The translations under genes and the position numbers were made by a program. This document shows positions 47,470 to 63,229 of a stretch of DNA of 64,000 nt, piece by piece. The number at the start of each line of letters is the position of its first letter. Within the stretch, counting starts at the first letter, position 1. The notes beneath the pieces are model-generated. The model was given only the letters and a program-made list of their open reading frames with translations. It was not told the DNA's origin and made no database searches. The stretch covers positions 62,001 through 126,000 of the forward strand of contig JALIZF010001488.1 in the NCBI GenBank assembly GCA_029948255.1. The letters are read 5' to 3'. Source of the stretch: Telmatactis stephensoni (Eukaryota; Cnidaria; Anthozoa; Actiniaria; Isophelliidae).

Positions 47470-47640
47470 ATAGAGGGAGGACAGCTTGAGGACCCGGAGA
47501 AAAACCCTTGAAGCAAGGGAGAGAACAACTAACAAACTCAACTCACATGAAGTGCATGCCCCGTCCGGGAATCGAACCGTGGACCACAGCGGTGAGAGGC
47601 GAGAGGTCTAACCACACGACCACCCTTGCTCCCCACCAAA
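47470..47640 (-). repeat. tRNA-derived SINE copy
   Basis: On the minus strand GTGGTCGTGTGGTTAGACC (A-box region) precedes GGTTCGATTCCCGG (good B box), with downstream AACAAACTCAACTCACATG and GAGAAAAACCCTTG words. Same family as 27277-27455. The tRNA-like part is better preserved here. Confidence 0.75.
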
Positions 47641-49246
47641 TTGTGTGAGTTGATTCATTTGGTCTTTTAATTTAGTTTATCAACTCGTTCAAGCTAATAA
47701 AATTAGAGTTTTACTTTTGCAAATTTTACTTAGCGCAACATTTGTAGAAGAACCATGGTTTAACTATGGCGCCTTACACGGACGTTGCGAAAAAAAAATG
47801 TTGTTTATCCCATTGTTTATCATTTGGAAATCATGATCAAAAATAACTCTATCGCAAAAATTGTATCTTGCAGCCTTGTTAAATACTACTTCTTTCCCCC
47901 CCTCCCCCCCCCCCCCCCTTTCTAATGGTCCGTCCCTTATTAGTAGTCACCATCCATGGCAATCAGATAATCTGATACTTGCACGGGTACCCTAGCTTGC
48001 TACGTACAGGTTTTTTCGTTAAAAGATGACGCATAATACGTACAATTGTAGATCCCCAAAAGCTCCTTATCACGTACTCGATGATATTGTAGATTCGCTA
48101 GCCATTTTAGAATTAACGAGAAACTGATTAGAGGCTATCAATCCCCATTTATTTCTTTTCGGTTCGAGCTTGATGATACCGCTGCAACACACAACGAACA
48201 CGCAAGCGTAGGGCATGATAGGGCATAACTAATCGAGAAGATAATCCTAATCGAGAGGATAATCCTAATCCTAACATACCGAATAATAAAAAGGAAAGGG
48301 GAGGGGGAAGAGAAAGGAATGGAACCTTCTCCTCTTTCTCTTCACATTCTCCTCGCTTGGATGCCTGCTTTGCAGGCTATAGAGGCACTCATATTTACTT
48401 TGCTACTTTACAAATTGGCCGATACTCTACCACATTTTGTAACACCTTTGAAGTCCCACTCTATTAAATCACCTAAAGAGTATTTTACTTAAATGCTTTT
48501 CAAGAAAAACAGTGCATGAATGTGTGAGGCAAAATTGCGATTGAAAATAAAAACGGCAAAAAAAGACCGTGTAGCGTTATTCCTCGAGTCTCGTTCATAG
48601 AATCGAATAGAATCTGTTTTAAACGACTGTAGATCCTATACTAGAGTTTTGTTGGACTATAGATGTAGCAACAAGTCAGTCGAGACAGTTGAATGAGATC
48701 GATCGGCTCTTATCTGGAGTGACGAGAGGCATTTGAACTAACGGCACAATCGAAGGACCAAATCTAACCCAAATGGAGAGGTCAATTTCCTTAACTGAAA
48801 GAAAAAGGACAAAAGAAAGGAGCTACAGGGCCGTAGCAAGCCTTCAAAAAGTGGGAGGCACAAAATCACTATGCATCACGTGAAGTATAATTCACATTTA
48901 TGTTTTTATTATAATTCAACTTTTTTTCTTGGTCTTTTTTTTTTTAATATTCTCAGAAAAACTGAGGGGTGATGTGCCCCTCCCAAGCCCTGTGGGCGCT
49001 ACAGCCCTGTAACTGATCTATTATTTAATTATTGATACACTCCAGAAATACTACATTTTATTTTTGACGATCCGATTTAATTTCATAGGAATCGCGCGTT
49101 CTGGTTGGTTCATTGGCAGTCCGGATTTTCCCATCCTGACCCGGAAAACCGGAGTCGACAACGAAATCGGACCGCTCACATAAAACAAACACAAAAGACA
49201 ACAATAACGTAACAATTACAGCAAAATTCACAGAAAAATTAATCAC

Positions 49247-49252
49247 TTTATT
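49247..49252 (-). terminator. Polyadenylation signal for the TRAF-like gene
   Basis: AATAAA on the minus strand about 110 bases after the stop codon. Confidence 0.45.
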
Positions 49253-49360
49253 ATGGTCATTCCGCCATAATGCATGGTAGAAGAAGAAGACGTTTTGTTC
49301 GTCTACAAAATATATCAATTTCGTTATCATGATATATGTTATCAATTCACATTGAAAATA

Positions 49361-50735
49361 CTATGGTTTCTCAAGCTCTACTTTTAAGAAAAGTATCCCA
49401 TCTACAGCATAGCTGTCTTTAGTTAATGTTTCGTGAGATGCTAATTTACAAAATGCCGCATACCCAAAGATTCTACCATCTGTTGTTGGTCTTGAGCTTT
49501 GAAAATTCTTGTTAAATTTATCAGGAATGAAACTCATTTCAATGTTTTTGCGCTGTGCTGGATTTAATCTCTGATCCATGAGGATGAGCTTGACTTTCCA
49601 ATCAAATGGCCAGATTAACACACTGTCAAAGTCACCAGGCACGACATACAGGAATGCTGATACGTGGGTACCCTTGGCAAAACTATATCCATTGGGATAC
49701 AAACTTAGCCTCAGCTTGTATCCATGTTTGTGGGTATAGAATGGCTCGCTGGAAAGTACAATATCACGACCTGACTGCTTTGCTGTCTCAAGTTGTTGAC
49801 TAAAGTTATTTATCTTCCATATAAAACTACAACGCATTTGACTCATGTCTTTTTTATGATCTTGAATTTCTCGTCTGATACCACCCATCTGACTCCGTAA
49901 GTCTTGAATAGCCGCCTTGTTGTTGGTTTCTTTTTTAATGTCACTTATCTGTTTTTGAATGGAACTTACGGTCTCGTTCTGTTGTTTAATATCATCTTGC
50001 TGCTTCTTAAGGGCATCCATGGTGCTGGTACTTTGTTTTTTGAACTCGTCAAATTGTTGTTGAATGCCTTGTATGGCGTTAATTGCGAGAAGTTGCTTTT
50101 TCATTTCATCCATCTGTTTTTGAAGTACCAAATTGTGCTCAACTGCGATGGCAAGGTGTTGCCTCACAAAGTTTTCCATGTGCTCACCCATTTTTTTTCT
50201 TGGTACCTTAAGAAAAGATAACATTCGAATAATTATTTGTTCATTCATTCATTGCAATTTGTGCAATTAGCTATGTAAGGAGTTTCGTACATACGAGCAA
50301 TTTTTCTACCTCTTGCCCCTTATTAACATCATTTTATGGAGTTATTAACGCTAGACTACAGCATCTGCTTACCTTTACAGTACATCCAACGTTTTGATAA
50401 TAACACGGTACAATGGTTAGCGGACAATCAGTAGATATATGACTTGTAACCTGATATCAAATTAAAACATTTGTTTGCTGCAGCTTCAAAAAAATCAGTG
50501 CGAGCGTCGCGATAAATCGTCGTTTCAAACCGTCCTAAAGACGAGATGACTGTTATCCCTTCCATAACTATCCATTCCACCCATCCATCTATTCATTAAT
50601 TCTTGAGTTTTGCTTCGCATTTTGAATATGGAGCATTTAATAATACAAATTCAAATTTGTATCGAACCTACCTGTTCTCTTGTGATTGTCTCCCCACATT
50701 CATTTGGACAGCTTACAGGACATTGTGGACATTCA
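49361..50735 (-). CDS. TRAF-like protein, 3' exons (zinc finger, coiled coil, MATH)
   Basis: Two minus-strand exons are certain: 50735-50672 and 50206-49361 (stop TAG). The first codes ECPQCPVSCPNECGETITRE, the core of a TRAF-type zinc finger, and enters in phase 2, so exons further upstream must exist. The second begins VPRKKMGEHMENFVRQHL, the usual continuation of that finger. It runs through a coiled coil of about 100 Gln/Lys-rich residues and ends in a MATH (TRAF-C) domain with CSFIWKINNFSQQL, HGYKLRLSLYPNG and the C-terminus YAVDGILFLKVEL. TRAFs are trimeric adaptors linking TNF/Toll-type receptors to NF-kB and MAPK signalling. I could not find the N-terminal RING exons; tandem repeats at 50.78-51.3 kb fill the nearest upstream intron. 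Alternatively it is a RING-less TRAF-like protein. Confidence 0.85.
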
Positions 50736-52751
50736 CTGATATGTTGCTTTAAAAATGACAATAGGAATGTCAGGAGCAAAAACGCTCGCGTTTTCCCATC
50801 AGGAAAACCAGAGGAAAATTTGGGAAAACGTGTCATTATCTTGTAATTTTCACGAATTTTCCGAAAAGGAAAATTTGAGTTATCCGGAATTATCCCAAAC
50901 GGATAATTTGGCAAAACGGTAGATTATCTTGCATTTTACCAATTCAGATAATTTAAGAAAACCTGAGTTATCCGAAAGTTATCTGTTCATGGATAATTCT
51001 GGTAAATTCCCGTTTTCTCGAGTTTTCTCACGTATGGATAATTTAAGAAAACCTGAATTATCTCGGGATTATCTGTTCATGGATAATTCTGTTAAATTCC
51101 CATTTTCTCGAGTTTTCCCACGTATGGATATTTTAAGAAAACCTGAATTTTCTTGGGATTATCTGTTCATGGATAATTCTGTCAAATTCCCATTTTCTCG
51201 AGTTTTCCCACGTATGGATAATTTAAGAAAACCTGAATTTTCTTGGGATTATCTGCTCGGGATAATTTGGTAAAATTCGAGTTTTCCTGAATTTTCCTGT
51301 ATTAGATAATTGTAGGTAAATCTCAGTTTATTCAGGGGGGCCACGATACTTAAGTTTTACCCTACTATAGAGAGGATTTATTCTCCTCTATAAAACAGCA
51401 AATAAATTGTACTCAATTTATACCAAAAAACATTTTATTGACAGAAAACAATAAATATTTCAATACATATACAAACTAATGAGAAGTTAAAGAGCCATTT
51501 TGCATATTAAACTCGACCAAACACTTTTGTACGGACGTCGACCTTTCGCTTAGTACACGAAACACCTTCGTTCCTGATAAGAAAAATAAATAAAAACAAA
51601 CCATAAGTCAAACAAACCATAAAAACCAAAATCAAACCATGAGCCAATCAATATAAATTATCTGCAGTATACAGAAGATTTCCGCGTTGAGGCAGTCTTT
51701 TTTTCGCATGAATTTTGACGGCAAGACTTGCCGACAACTGAGCAAAGCCTGCACTCACACAAGCACGAAAATATGAATTTGATTTACTTTTTACCTTAAT
51801 CACCAAAGCGAAGGGATGATAATCATGTAGCTGACACTGAAATAAAAGAATCGAGTATGTTTAAAGGTTGTCAAAGCGATTTTCAAGCGTATAAAGCACG
51901 TTAAAAGCAAACTGCAAAAAAGGCGCGAAAAACGTCCACATCCATTTACCTTCAAGTTCACGACTTTTCTCATGTTTTCTGTTGTTTACCATTCCCTTGT
52001 GGTAGCAAGTTCTTTTTTAGATGAAGCTGTAAAAGAAGTGGGTAAGTTTAAATGTTGTAGAAGCGATTTTTAAAATCAAAAAGCGCTAAAAAGCAAATTT
52101 CAAAAAGAGCGGGAAAACTACAGGTAGACTTACCTCCAAGGTCGAGTTTGAATATTGAGCTCGTCGAATGTGCTTTAGAGTTGTGTTTTCCAATTAAAAA
52201 ACGGCTGTAAAGTTGAAAAAAATATTTCCTTTCTCGGATAATACTAAACTCAATGGAAATAAAAAAGACCTAAAACTTGAACCCCGCACTACTGCCGAAT
52301 CCTCCACTGAAATGTTTTTAGCAAAGCAGCACACGAGGTCCTCAATAAATGAAATGCTATGATTGGTTAAAATTATCGCGTGACGAAGAACGATATTAAA
52401 AGAAATATGATTGGAGGACAAAACAATAGTCGAACTTGGCGCGAATTGTCGGTTTCGCGGGAAACGAACAACAACTGCAAGCAATCGACACGGTCATGGA
52501 TTTTCTTTATAAAATGAAAGATATCAAGATCTCAGTTTCGTCAAAACGATCTTCACATAACATAGCCATACTGTTCTTTCGAAGTCCATCATTGCCTTAA
52601 TTTTCAGTGAGCTAAAAAGTCTAAAAAGGTAAGCACTTTTGAAATCACCCAGATGTGGAATAATGAATCTCGAACGTGTTTGAATTTTCCTCTCGTTCCC
52701 TCATAAGATATTTATCTATCAAACATTTTCCTTCCTTTTTCACACATACAG
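50736..52751. other. Gap with a 90-bp tandem array; missing TRAF exons expected
   Basis: Apart from the array at 50780-51300 I see no secure exon. Upstream exons of the TRAF-like gene may lie here or farther right. A donor AAAAAG|GTAAGC at 52629 suggests a noncoding first exon of the small plus-strand gene that follows. Confidence 0.4.
50780..51300. repeat. 90-bp tandem repeat array
   Basis: GATAATTTAAGAAAACCTGA recurs at 50947, 51037, 51127 (one change) and 51217, an exact 90-bp period, with degenerate copies before. Since 90 is a multiple of three, the plus strand stays open and would code 30-residue repeats (LRKPE, LFMDNS, KFPFSRVF), but it looks like a satellite and not a gene. Confidence 0.85.
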
Positions 52752-52771
52752 CCTCATCCAAACAAACTATA

Positions 52772-56798
<4,027 letters not shown>

Positions 56799-57939
56799 TA
56801 TCTGTAAATGTCCTTCAAAGAGTTTCACTGCCATTTTGTCACAGTTTGACAAAGCTGTCTATTTTTGAATTGAAATTTTATCACCAGCATTGTCAGGAAT
56901 GTCAAAGTGTCTAACCTCCTGTCTGATCGTGATTGCAACTGTTTTGTTCTTGATTAACAGTCCCAGCCTACTTTTTCTTGCAGATTTAGTAAAGATGATT
57001 TCTAAAAACATCAGCTAAAACAGCAGGAAAAAAGAGAAAAATATTATGGCTACTCACTAGCTTGAAAATTGAATCAAGCAATATTAATTCTTTGACTTCA
57101 AGGTTGCACTGGGTAGATGAATGCCAGCTGTAATGCTTGTTTGGGGAGGGGGGAGGGTGTGGAGGGTGGTGATGGTAGTGATTGTATATGGTGGTGATGG
57201 TGTGTGTATGTGTGTTGGGGGGGGTTGGGGGGGGGGGTTGGATGGGTGTCTATGGTATACCTTAGCTTGCATTGCAGTATAGCGAATTGATCATGGTTCA
57301 ATCATGGTATACAAATAATGCATGAATGCATGAAAAACATTTTGGCAGAAGGAATCTTTTGGCCATGTTTGATGTGTCATTAATTATATGTATAGTTAAA
57401 TTTCATCCCAGAGGGTGGGAACTCCCATATATTTGCTATACAGGTATGTGCTGCCAAACAGGGTATATATGGTTTTTAGAGATTTAATTTACTCTGGAAC
57501 ATGGTATATAATTAACATAGCTCTTTCTCTTTGGAACTGCATATCTTTTTTTTACAAAGTTGTGTCTGGATGTTGCAATATTGTTGTCCTAGCTGTAATT
57601 AAGGTACCAAAAGAAATCAGTTGGAAAATCAGATGGACTCTGAATGCTTCATAAAACTGATAACATAAAGGATTACATGTCAATTAAAGTTATAAACACT
57701 TCACTGGGATGGGGTACAATCTTTGTGGTATAATAACTGGAACAGAGTAGCGTTTTATGCTTTTTTACCCTGGAACAGGATCAGGGTTCGAAGGGCTCAG
57801 CAGTAGGCCCCCACCCTGCAAAACTGGAAGGAGTACCCCCAGGACTTCGATTTGCCTTAATTCATTTTTTATCACTTCATATCACTGATACAACTGATCA
57901 GTGTCACCTATTAGGCATAGGAAAGAATTTTTATTTGTT

Positions 57940-58285
57940 TAGGTCTGGGGTAGGGTACGTATCCTTTCTTGACATTTTGTCTGGGATAGGGTATGGTTTT
58001 TGTCTGGGATAGGGTTACATGCAATTTGGTCGTTTTAGTCTGGGATAGGGGTAGGTTTTGGTCAGTTTTAGTCTGGAATAAGCTACACTTTCTGTCAACA
58101 CAGAAACAATGCAAATTCCATTCAAAAGTTAGTAAATATTGATTTCAATTATAGAATAATGGAGAATGGGATAGGGTATACATGTTGGAGTTTAGTCTGG
58201 GATAGGGTGTACAATTCTTAGGTTTAGTCTGGGGGTATATGGTATGAAAAATCAACATTTTAGGTCTGGGATAGGGTCAGGGTTT
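57940..58285. repeat. GTCTGGGATAGGG irregular tandem repeat
   Basis: About ten spaced copies of a GTCTGGGATAGGGTA word in 345 bp. The same word opens both copies of the 1.2-kb duplication. Confidence 0.8.
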
Positions 58286-59905
58286 TGAAGTCCTGGTGGC
58301 ACACCCTTACCCAAGTTGGGGTGGTAGTACCCCCCCGCCCCTCCCCGGGTATGAAGAACCCTAGCTTAAGCCCCGGGGGGGGTACTCCCTATAATTGACT
58401 ATACGGGGATGCTCCGCCCGAAAGGGGTACCTTTTTCAGGCCGCAGCTATGGGAAAGGGGTGCCTTTTTAGGGAAAGATATGTGAAAGGGGTACCTTTTT
58501 CAGGCCGCAGCTATGGGAAAGGGGTGCCTTTTTAGGGAAAGATATGTGAAAGGGGTACCTTTTTCGGGAAAAATGTACGAATTTTCGAAATTTGGTATGT
58601 GAAAGGGGCGATTTTTTGAAAATTTGCATGTGAAAGGGGTGCGATTTTCCGAAATTTACTATGTGAAAGGGGTACAATTTTCCGAAATTTACTATGTGAA
58701 AGGGTAAGGGGTCGGGAGTCCGGGCGGAGCATACCCGTATAAAAAGTTTCGGAGTACCCCCCCCGGGGCTTAAGCCCTAGCCCTATAGCTAGCTAGTGTG
58801 ATCATGCTATAATGAAGGCTTACTTTATATGCTACTATCTGAATTTTTCCTCATAAAAGGTGTCTGAGGGCTATTTCAGGATATATATCCACAAAATGAT
58901 TGTGACACCAAATTAAAACGTTTAAAATTTAGCACTTTAGAAGTCGTGCAAAAACTCATCAATGCTAATTAAGTTTTGATTGCCTAACCTGGCCACTTTG
59001 TTTCCATCATATTGGGATGTCATCGTTACATTTACAGTCATGTGGTACTCTGTGCGAACGACTGACCGGTACGTACATGATCTAGCTAGTAACACCTGAC
59101 ATATGACAACAAGTCACCTTTTATTTATATGACCTTTATATATATATAAAGACATAATAGTAGGATTCTTATGAGAATTTTTAGAATTTTTTAAAATAGT
59201 TACTGGATGCATGCAGGAGGAGGAGGAGGATTCTTATTATAATCATCATCATGATCATTAATTATCATTATTATTTATAGATTGTCAAAGTTCAGCTCAG
59301 ATTATATTGTTTTTTATTCATTTTTTTCATTAATTGGTTTAGAAGCATGCAGGCATTTCATATCAAAATGCCATAGATAAAAGAATTCGAACAAAGCTGC
59401 CGAAACTTGACAATAGCTATCATATATTAATATGGTGTACCGTCGTACCGTTCGGGCCTTGTGTCGTCATTCAATCGTACCAGCAGACCGATGTTACAGC
59501 AGCATCCACACATTACTAATCTGAGGATTCAGTTCGTGTCTTGCTTGAGTACCTTCGCGTTCTGTTCGAGTACTTTTGTTGACGCAACCATGTGCACCAG
59601 AACACCAACGTACGATTAGAGTGTATATATAAAGTACTTTATATACTGGCTCGGTACATCAATCATGATCAGTCGAGGCTAAATGTTATATACAAAAGCA
59701 ATTTAACTGAAGATTTTCTCGAAATCGACTAACGCATTTCTCTGTTATTTCACAGTAAAAAGAAGTTTGCATTGGTACGGCATCTGGTCACAACAAGTGG
59801 TCAACAAGTCACCTTAGACAGGATTCTTCTGAGGATTCTTTAAGCTGTTATCGTCGTCGTCGTCGTCATCATATATCATCATGAGCATCATCACCATTAC
59901 CATAA
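58260..59905. repeat. Direct duplication, copy 1
   Basis: From TTAGGTCTGGGATAGGGTC to GAGCATCATCACCATTACC the sequence repeats at 59906-61058 with few differences. This copy carries the extra MITE at 58365-58774 and a ~60-bp GGAGGA/ATCATC stretch near 59215. Confidence 0.9.
58365..58774. mobile_element. 410-bp MITE with internal minisatellite
   Basis: Ends are a 24-bp perfect inverted repeat beginning CTTAAGCCCCGGGGGGGG and ending TACTCC. The 6-bp word CCCTAG flanks both sides (58359-58364, 58775-58780). The paralogous site in copy 2 of the duplication (about 60005-60035) is empty. The interior is a tandem array of TATGTGAAAGGGGTAC-type units. Confidence 0.85.
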
Positions 59906-61058
59906 TTTTAGGTCTGGGATAGGGTCAGGGTTTTGAGGTCCTGGTGGCACACCCTTACCCAAGTTGGGGTGGTAGTACCCCCCCCCCCTCCCCTCCCGGG
60001 GTATGAAGCACCATAGCTAGCCCTAGCCCTAGCTAGTGTGATCATGCTAAATGAAGGCTTAACTTTATATGGTATTATCTGAATTTTTCCTCATAAAAGG
60101 TACCTGAGGGCTCTTTCAGGATCCACAAAATGATTGTGACACCATAAACCTAAAATTAAAACGTTTAAAATTTAGCACTTTGGAAGTCGTGCAAAAACTC
60201 ATCAATGCTAATTAAGTTTTGATTGCCTAACCTGGCCACTTTGTTTCCATCATATTGGGATGTCATCGTTACATTTACAGTCATGTGGTACTCTGTGCGC
60301 GCGAACGACTGACCGGTACGTACATGATCTAGCTAGTAACACCTGACATATGACAACAAGTCACCTTTTATTTATATGACCTTTATATATATATAAAGAC
60401 ATAATAGTAGGATTATCATTATTATTAATAGATTGTCAAAATTCAGCTCAGACTATATAATTTCTTATTCAGTTTTTTCATTAATTGGTTTAGAAGCCTG
60501 CAGGCATTTCATATCAAAATGCCATGGATAAAAGAATTTGAACAAAGCTGCCGAAACTTGACAATAGCTATCATATATTAATATGGTGTACCGTCGTACC
60601 GTTCGGGCCTTGTGTCGTCATTCAATCGTACCAGCAGACCGATGTTACAGCAGCATCCACACATTACTAATCTGAGGATTCAGTTCGTGTCTTGCTTGAG
60701 TACCTTCGCGTTCTGTTCGAGTACTTTTGTTGATGCAACCATGTGCACCAGAACACCAACGTACGATTAGAGTGTATATATAAAGTACTTTATATACTGG
60801 CTCGGTACATCAATCATGATCAGTCGAGGCTAAATGTTATATACAAAAGCAATTTAACTGAAGATTTTCTCGAAATCGACTAACGCATTTCTCTGTTATT
60901 TCACAGTAAAAAGAAGTTTGCATTGGTACGGCATCTGGTCACAACAAGTGGTCAACAAGTCACAGACAGGATTCTTCTGAGGATTCTTTAAGCTGTTATC
61001 GTCGTCGTCGTCGTCATCATTACTATCATCATGAGCATCATCACCATTACCATTATCA
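59906..61058. repeat. Direct duplication, copy 2
   Basis: Near-identical partner of 58260-59905, without the MITE. Shared long words include GTACCGTCGTACCGTTCGGG and TCGGTACATCAATCATGATC. Confidence 0.9.
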
Positions 61059-61059
61059 T

Positions 61060-61260
61060 TTCTTAGTCAGCTTTTTCATGAATTGGTTTAGAGGCCAGGT
61101 ATTACATATCAAAATGCGAGCAAAGTGTCATGGATAAAAGAATTCGAACAAAGCTGGTCATAATCAGTAAAGGTTAAATGTTGCATTTACAGCGCGCGCG
61201 GCGGGGTATGATATAAAGGCAATTTAACTTCAGATTTTCTCAAAACAAATTATTCATTAT
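61060..61260. repeat. Third, diverged partial copy of the duplication
   Basis: ATTGGTTTAGAGGCC, ATATCAAAATG, GATAAAAGAATTCGAACAAA and GGCAATTTAACTTCAGATTT recur in the same order as in copies 1 and 2 but with gaps and changes. Confidence 0.6.
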
Positions 61261-61758
61261 TTCGACCACAACCATTAAAAGCTGTTGACAAAATTTAAAG
61301 AAATTGTTTAGGCGACCGGTCTGAGAAGTCAGTTGATACACTTGCATGAATAAGAGGGATATATCGGATAAACCCAAGTGACACAAAAACTAAAAGAAAT
61401 GTATTTTCAATAACTCTAGGTTGTCTGTTGTCACAAAGATACGTTGGGTGTTAATTCGAATATCCGCGCATACCGGACGGCCGATATATGTCGTTCTGAT
61501 TCACTGTAATCACGTTATATTTTTGTAGGGTTATGAGGATTGCTCACCCAGTTTGCCTGCATTTTTTATTGGTACCTGTATTAGCTACGTATATACGCTA
61601 CTACGGCCAGCTAGATTACGTTTAAAAGTGCATTCATGTTTATATATATATGCAGAATCCAGGCTGGTTTTACGCGACATGTTATGATCAACACATTTAG
61701 TCCCAAGGCTTTTATATTTTTTTGCATCAATTTGCTCCCCACTTGTTAACGCGCAATG

Positions 61759-61993
61759 GACGACCTTCAAAAATGGCGGCCTAGTACGAAACCAAAAAGG
61801 CATTGATACCAGAAAATAAGCAAGACGATACTTCTGTTGCTATCAAAGACGATGTGTTCCTCTTCCTTTTAGAATATCTATGTTCTTTGTATATTATAGG
61901 ATATACTTAGACTCATTTGATGCCATGATAATTTTGGAGGCCTTTCTTGCCTCGTTCTCGTGAACAATGAGCCCGCCATTTTTGAAAGTCGTC
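61759..61993. mobile_element. MITE with GACGACxTTCAAAAATGGCGG ends
   Basis: Left GACGACCTTCAAAAATGGCG and right CGCCATTTTTGAAAGTCGTC are inverted ends about 235 bp apart. The AAATGGCGG words resemble YY1 sites but are explained by the element. Confidence 0.6.
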
Positions 61994-62526
61994 TATGACG
62001 CAGAAAATGTTTTCAGGAGTATTATTCCGTGATTTTAAGGCCTTTGATACACATAGCCTGAAGGTATTCAAGTGTTAAAGAAATGTGATGGTAAAATTCC
62101 TCTGGCCACGCTCGATTGTGCGAAATTGATGATACTGGTGAATGTAGAAGGTCGAAAAGCAGGGGTTTTTTTTGTTATTTCGTTGGCTGATATACAGTCA
62201 TTTTAGAACTGAAACGTCGCTGACGTGGTTTCAAGCCTTATGCGACTCGACTGAAAGGAATGATAATAATATAATATTTGCTCTGAATTATTGCATCGCC
62301 GAGGATTGAGGGCTTAAGCCGTCCACATTCGCGACCATTGAGATCCAGTTTATAGGTTGATCTGCGAGGTTGTGTGGTAGCAATTCTTTTGACCATATAT
62401 ACACACACGTTTTTGAACCGCTTTATCTTATCTTGTGGGTGTCGGGAGGAGGGGTAGTAAAGTTGATGTGAAATTTTATCCATTTTGTCACAGCTAGTTA
62501 CGCCTCGTGCTCCTAAGCTTTTTGTC

Positions 62527-62718
62527 TCTTGCTTTTCATTTTCCATCGTGCTGGTTTCACAGTACAGAGACGGATGCGCATTTTGTTGCTTAAATAGAAA
62601 ACAGTGAATAGTGGAATCACCTCTTGCTCTTCATTTTCCATCGTGCTGGTTTCACAGTACAGAGACGGATGCGCATTTTGTTGCTTAAATAGAAAACCGT
62701 GAATAGTGGAATCACCTT
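62527..62718. repeat. 95-bp tandem duplication
   Basis: Two adjacent copies, for example CCATCGTGCTGGTTTCACAG at 62543 and 62638, with only a few differences. Confidence 0.9.
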
Positions 62719-63229
62719 TAGGCTGAGAACCATTTTGAAATAGGTGTATATCACTTCTCAGAAACATGGGCGCGCATTTTATATTCCTTAAATGAAAAGC
62801 GTACAATGTTGAGTAGTTTTCATAAAGTCCTTGATGGTTTGCTTATCAATCATGATTTATATAAAATACCAACTGAGAAACATAAAGTGCACGCGTAAAT
62901 TTAAATTTAAAGATTAAATTTAAAGATATTGAAAGGTCTTTTCGGAATGGGCGTGACCCTGACTGGATTAACAGGAAGTGATATCACAGGAAAAAAATCA
63001 AAAGAACACTAAAAATAGTACACAATGGACTCCTTTTTGTTTTTCATACACTAACTGAAATAATCAGGACATGCTGCAGTTCTTGCTTTCGATTTTAACG
63101 CACTAAAAGATACCAAATCGTGGACTTTTACGTCTGAGACATTCATATCGGGTATGTCCCAAGACGAACAGACCCATGACATTGCTTTTCTTTACCAGAT
63201 AAAAATAAATTTCGGAAAAAATAATTTTT

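Larger units (their letters stand above)
47261..49360. other. Intergenic region with SINE and TRAF 3' end
   Basis: Holds the promoter side of the TTC9-like gene, a SINE at 47.47-47.64 kb and unassigned sequence. At its right end is the probable 3' untranslated region of the TRAF-like gene. Polypyrimidine runs near 47890 and 48930. No exon recognised. Confidence 0.55.

Noticed and set aside
49058..49345. 95-codon minus-strand frame with a hydrophobic segment
   Set aside because: Lies in the probable 3' untranslated region of the TRAF-like gene and spans its polyadenylation signal; no family resemblance.
50929..51273. Repeat-protein gene of 30-residue units
   Set aside because: Openness follows from the 90-bp period of a tandem array; no start context, splice sites or homologous protein recognised.
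58468..58732. Minus-strand frames with PLSH repeats
   Set aside because: Translation of the minisatellite inside the 410-bp MITE.
61585..61803. Promoter or first exon marked by YY1-like AAATGGCGG
   Set aside because: The two such words are the inverted ends of a MITE at 61759-61993.
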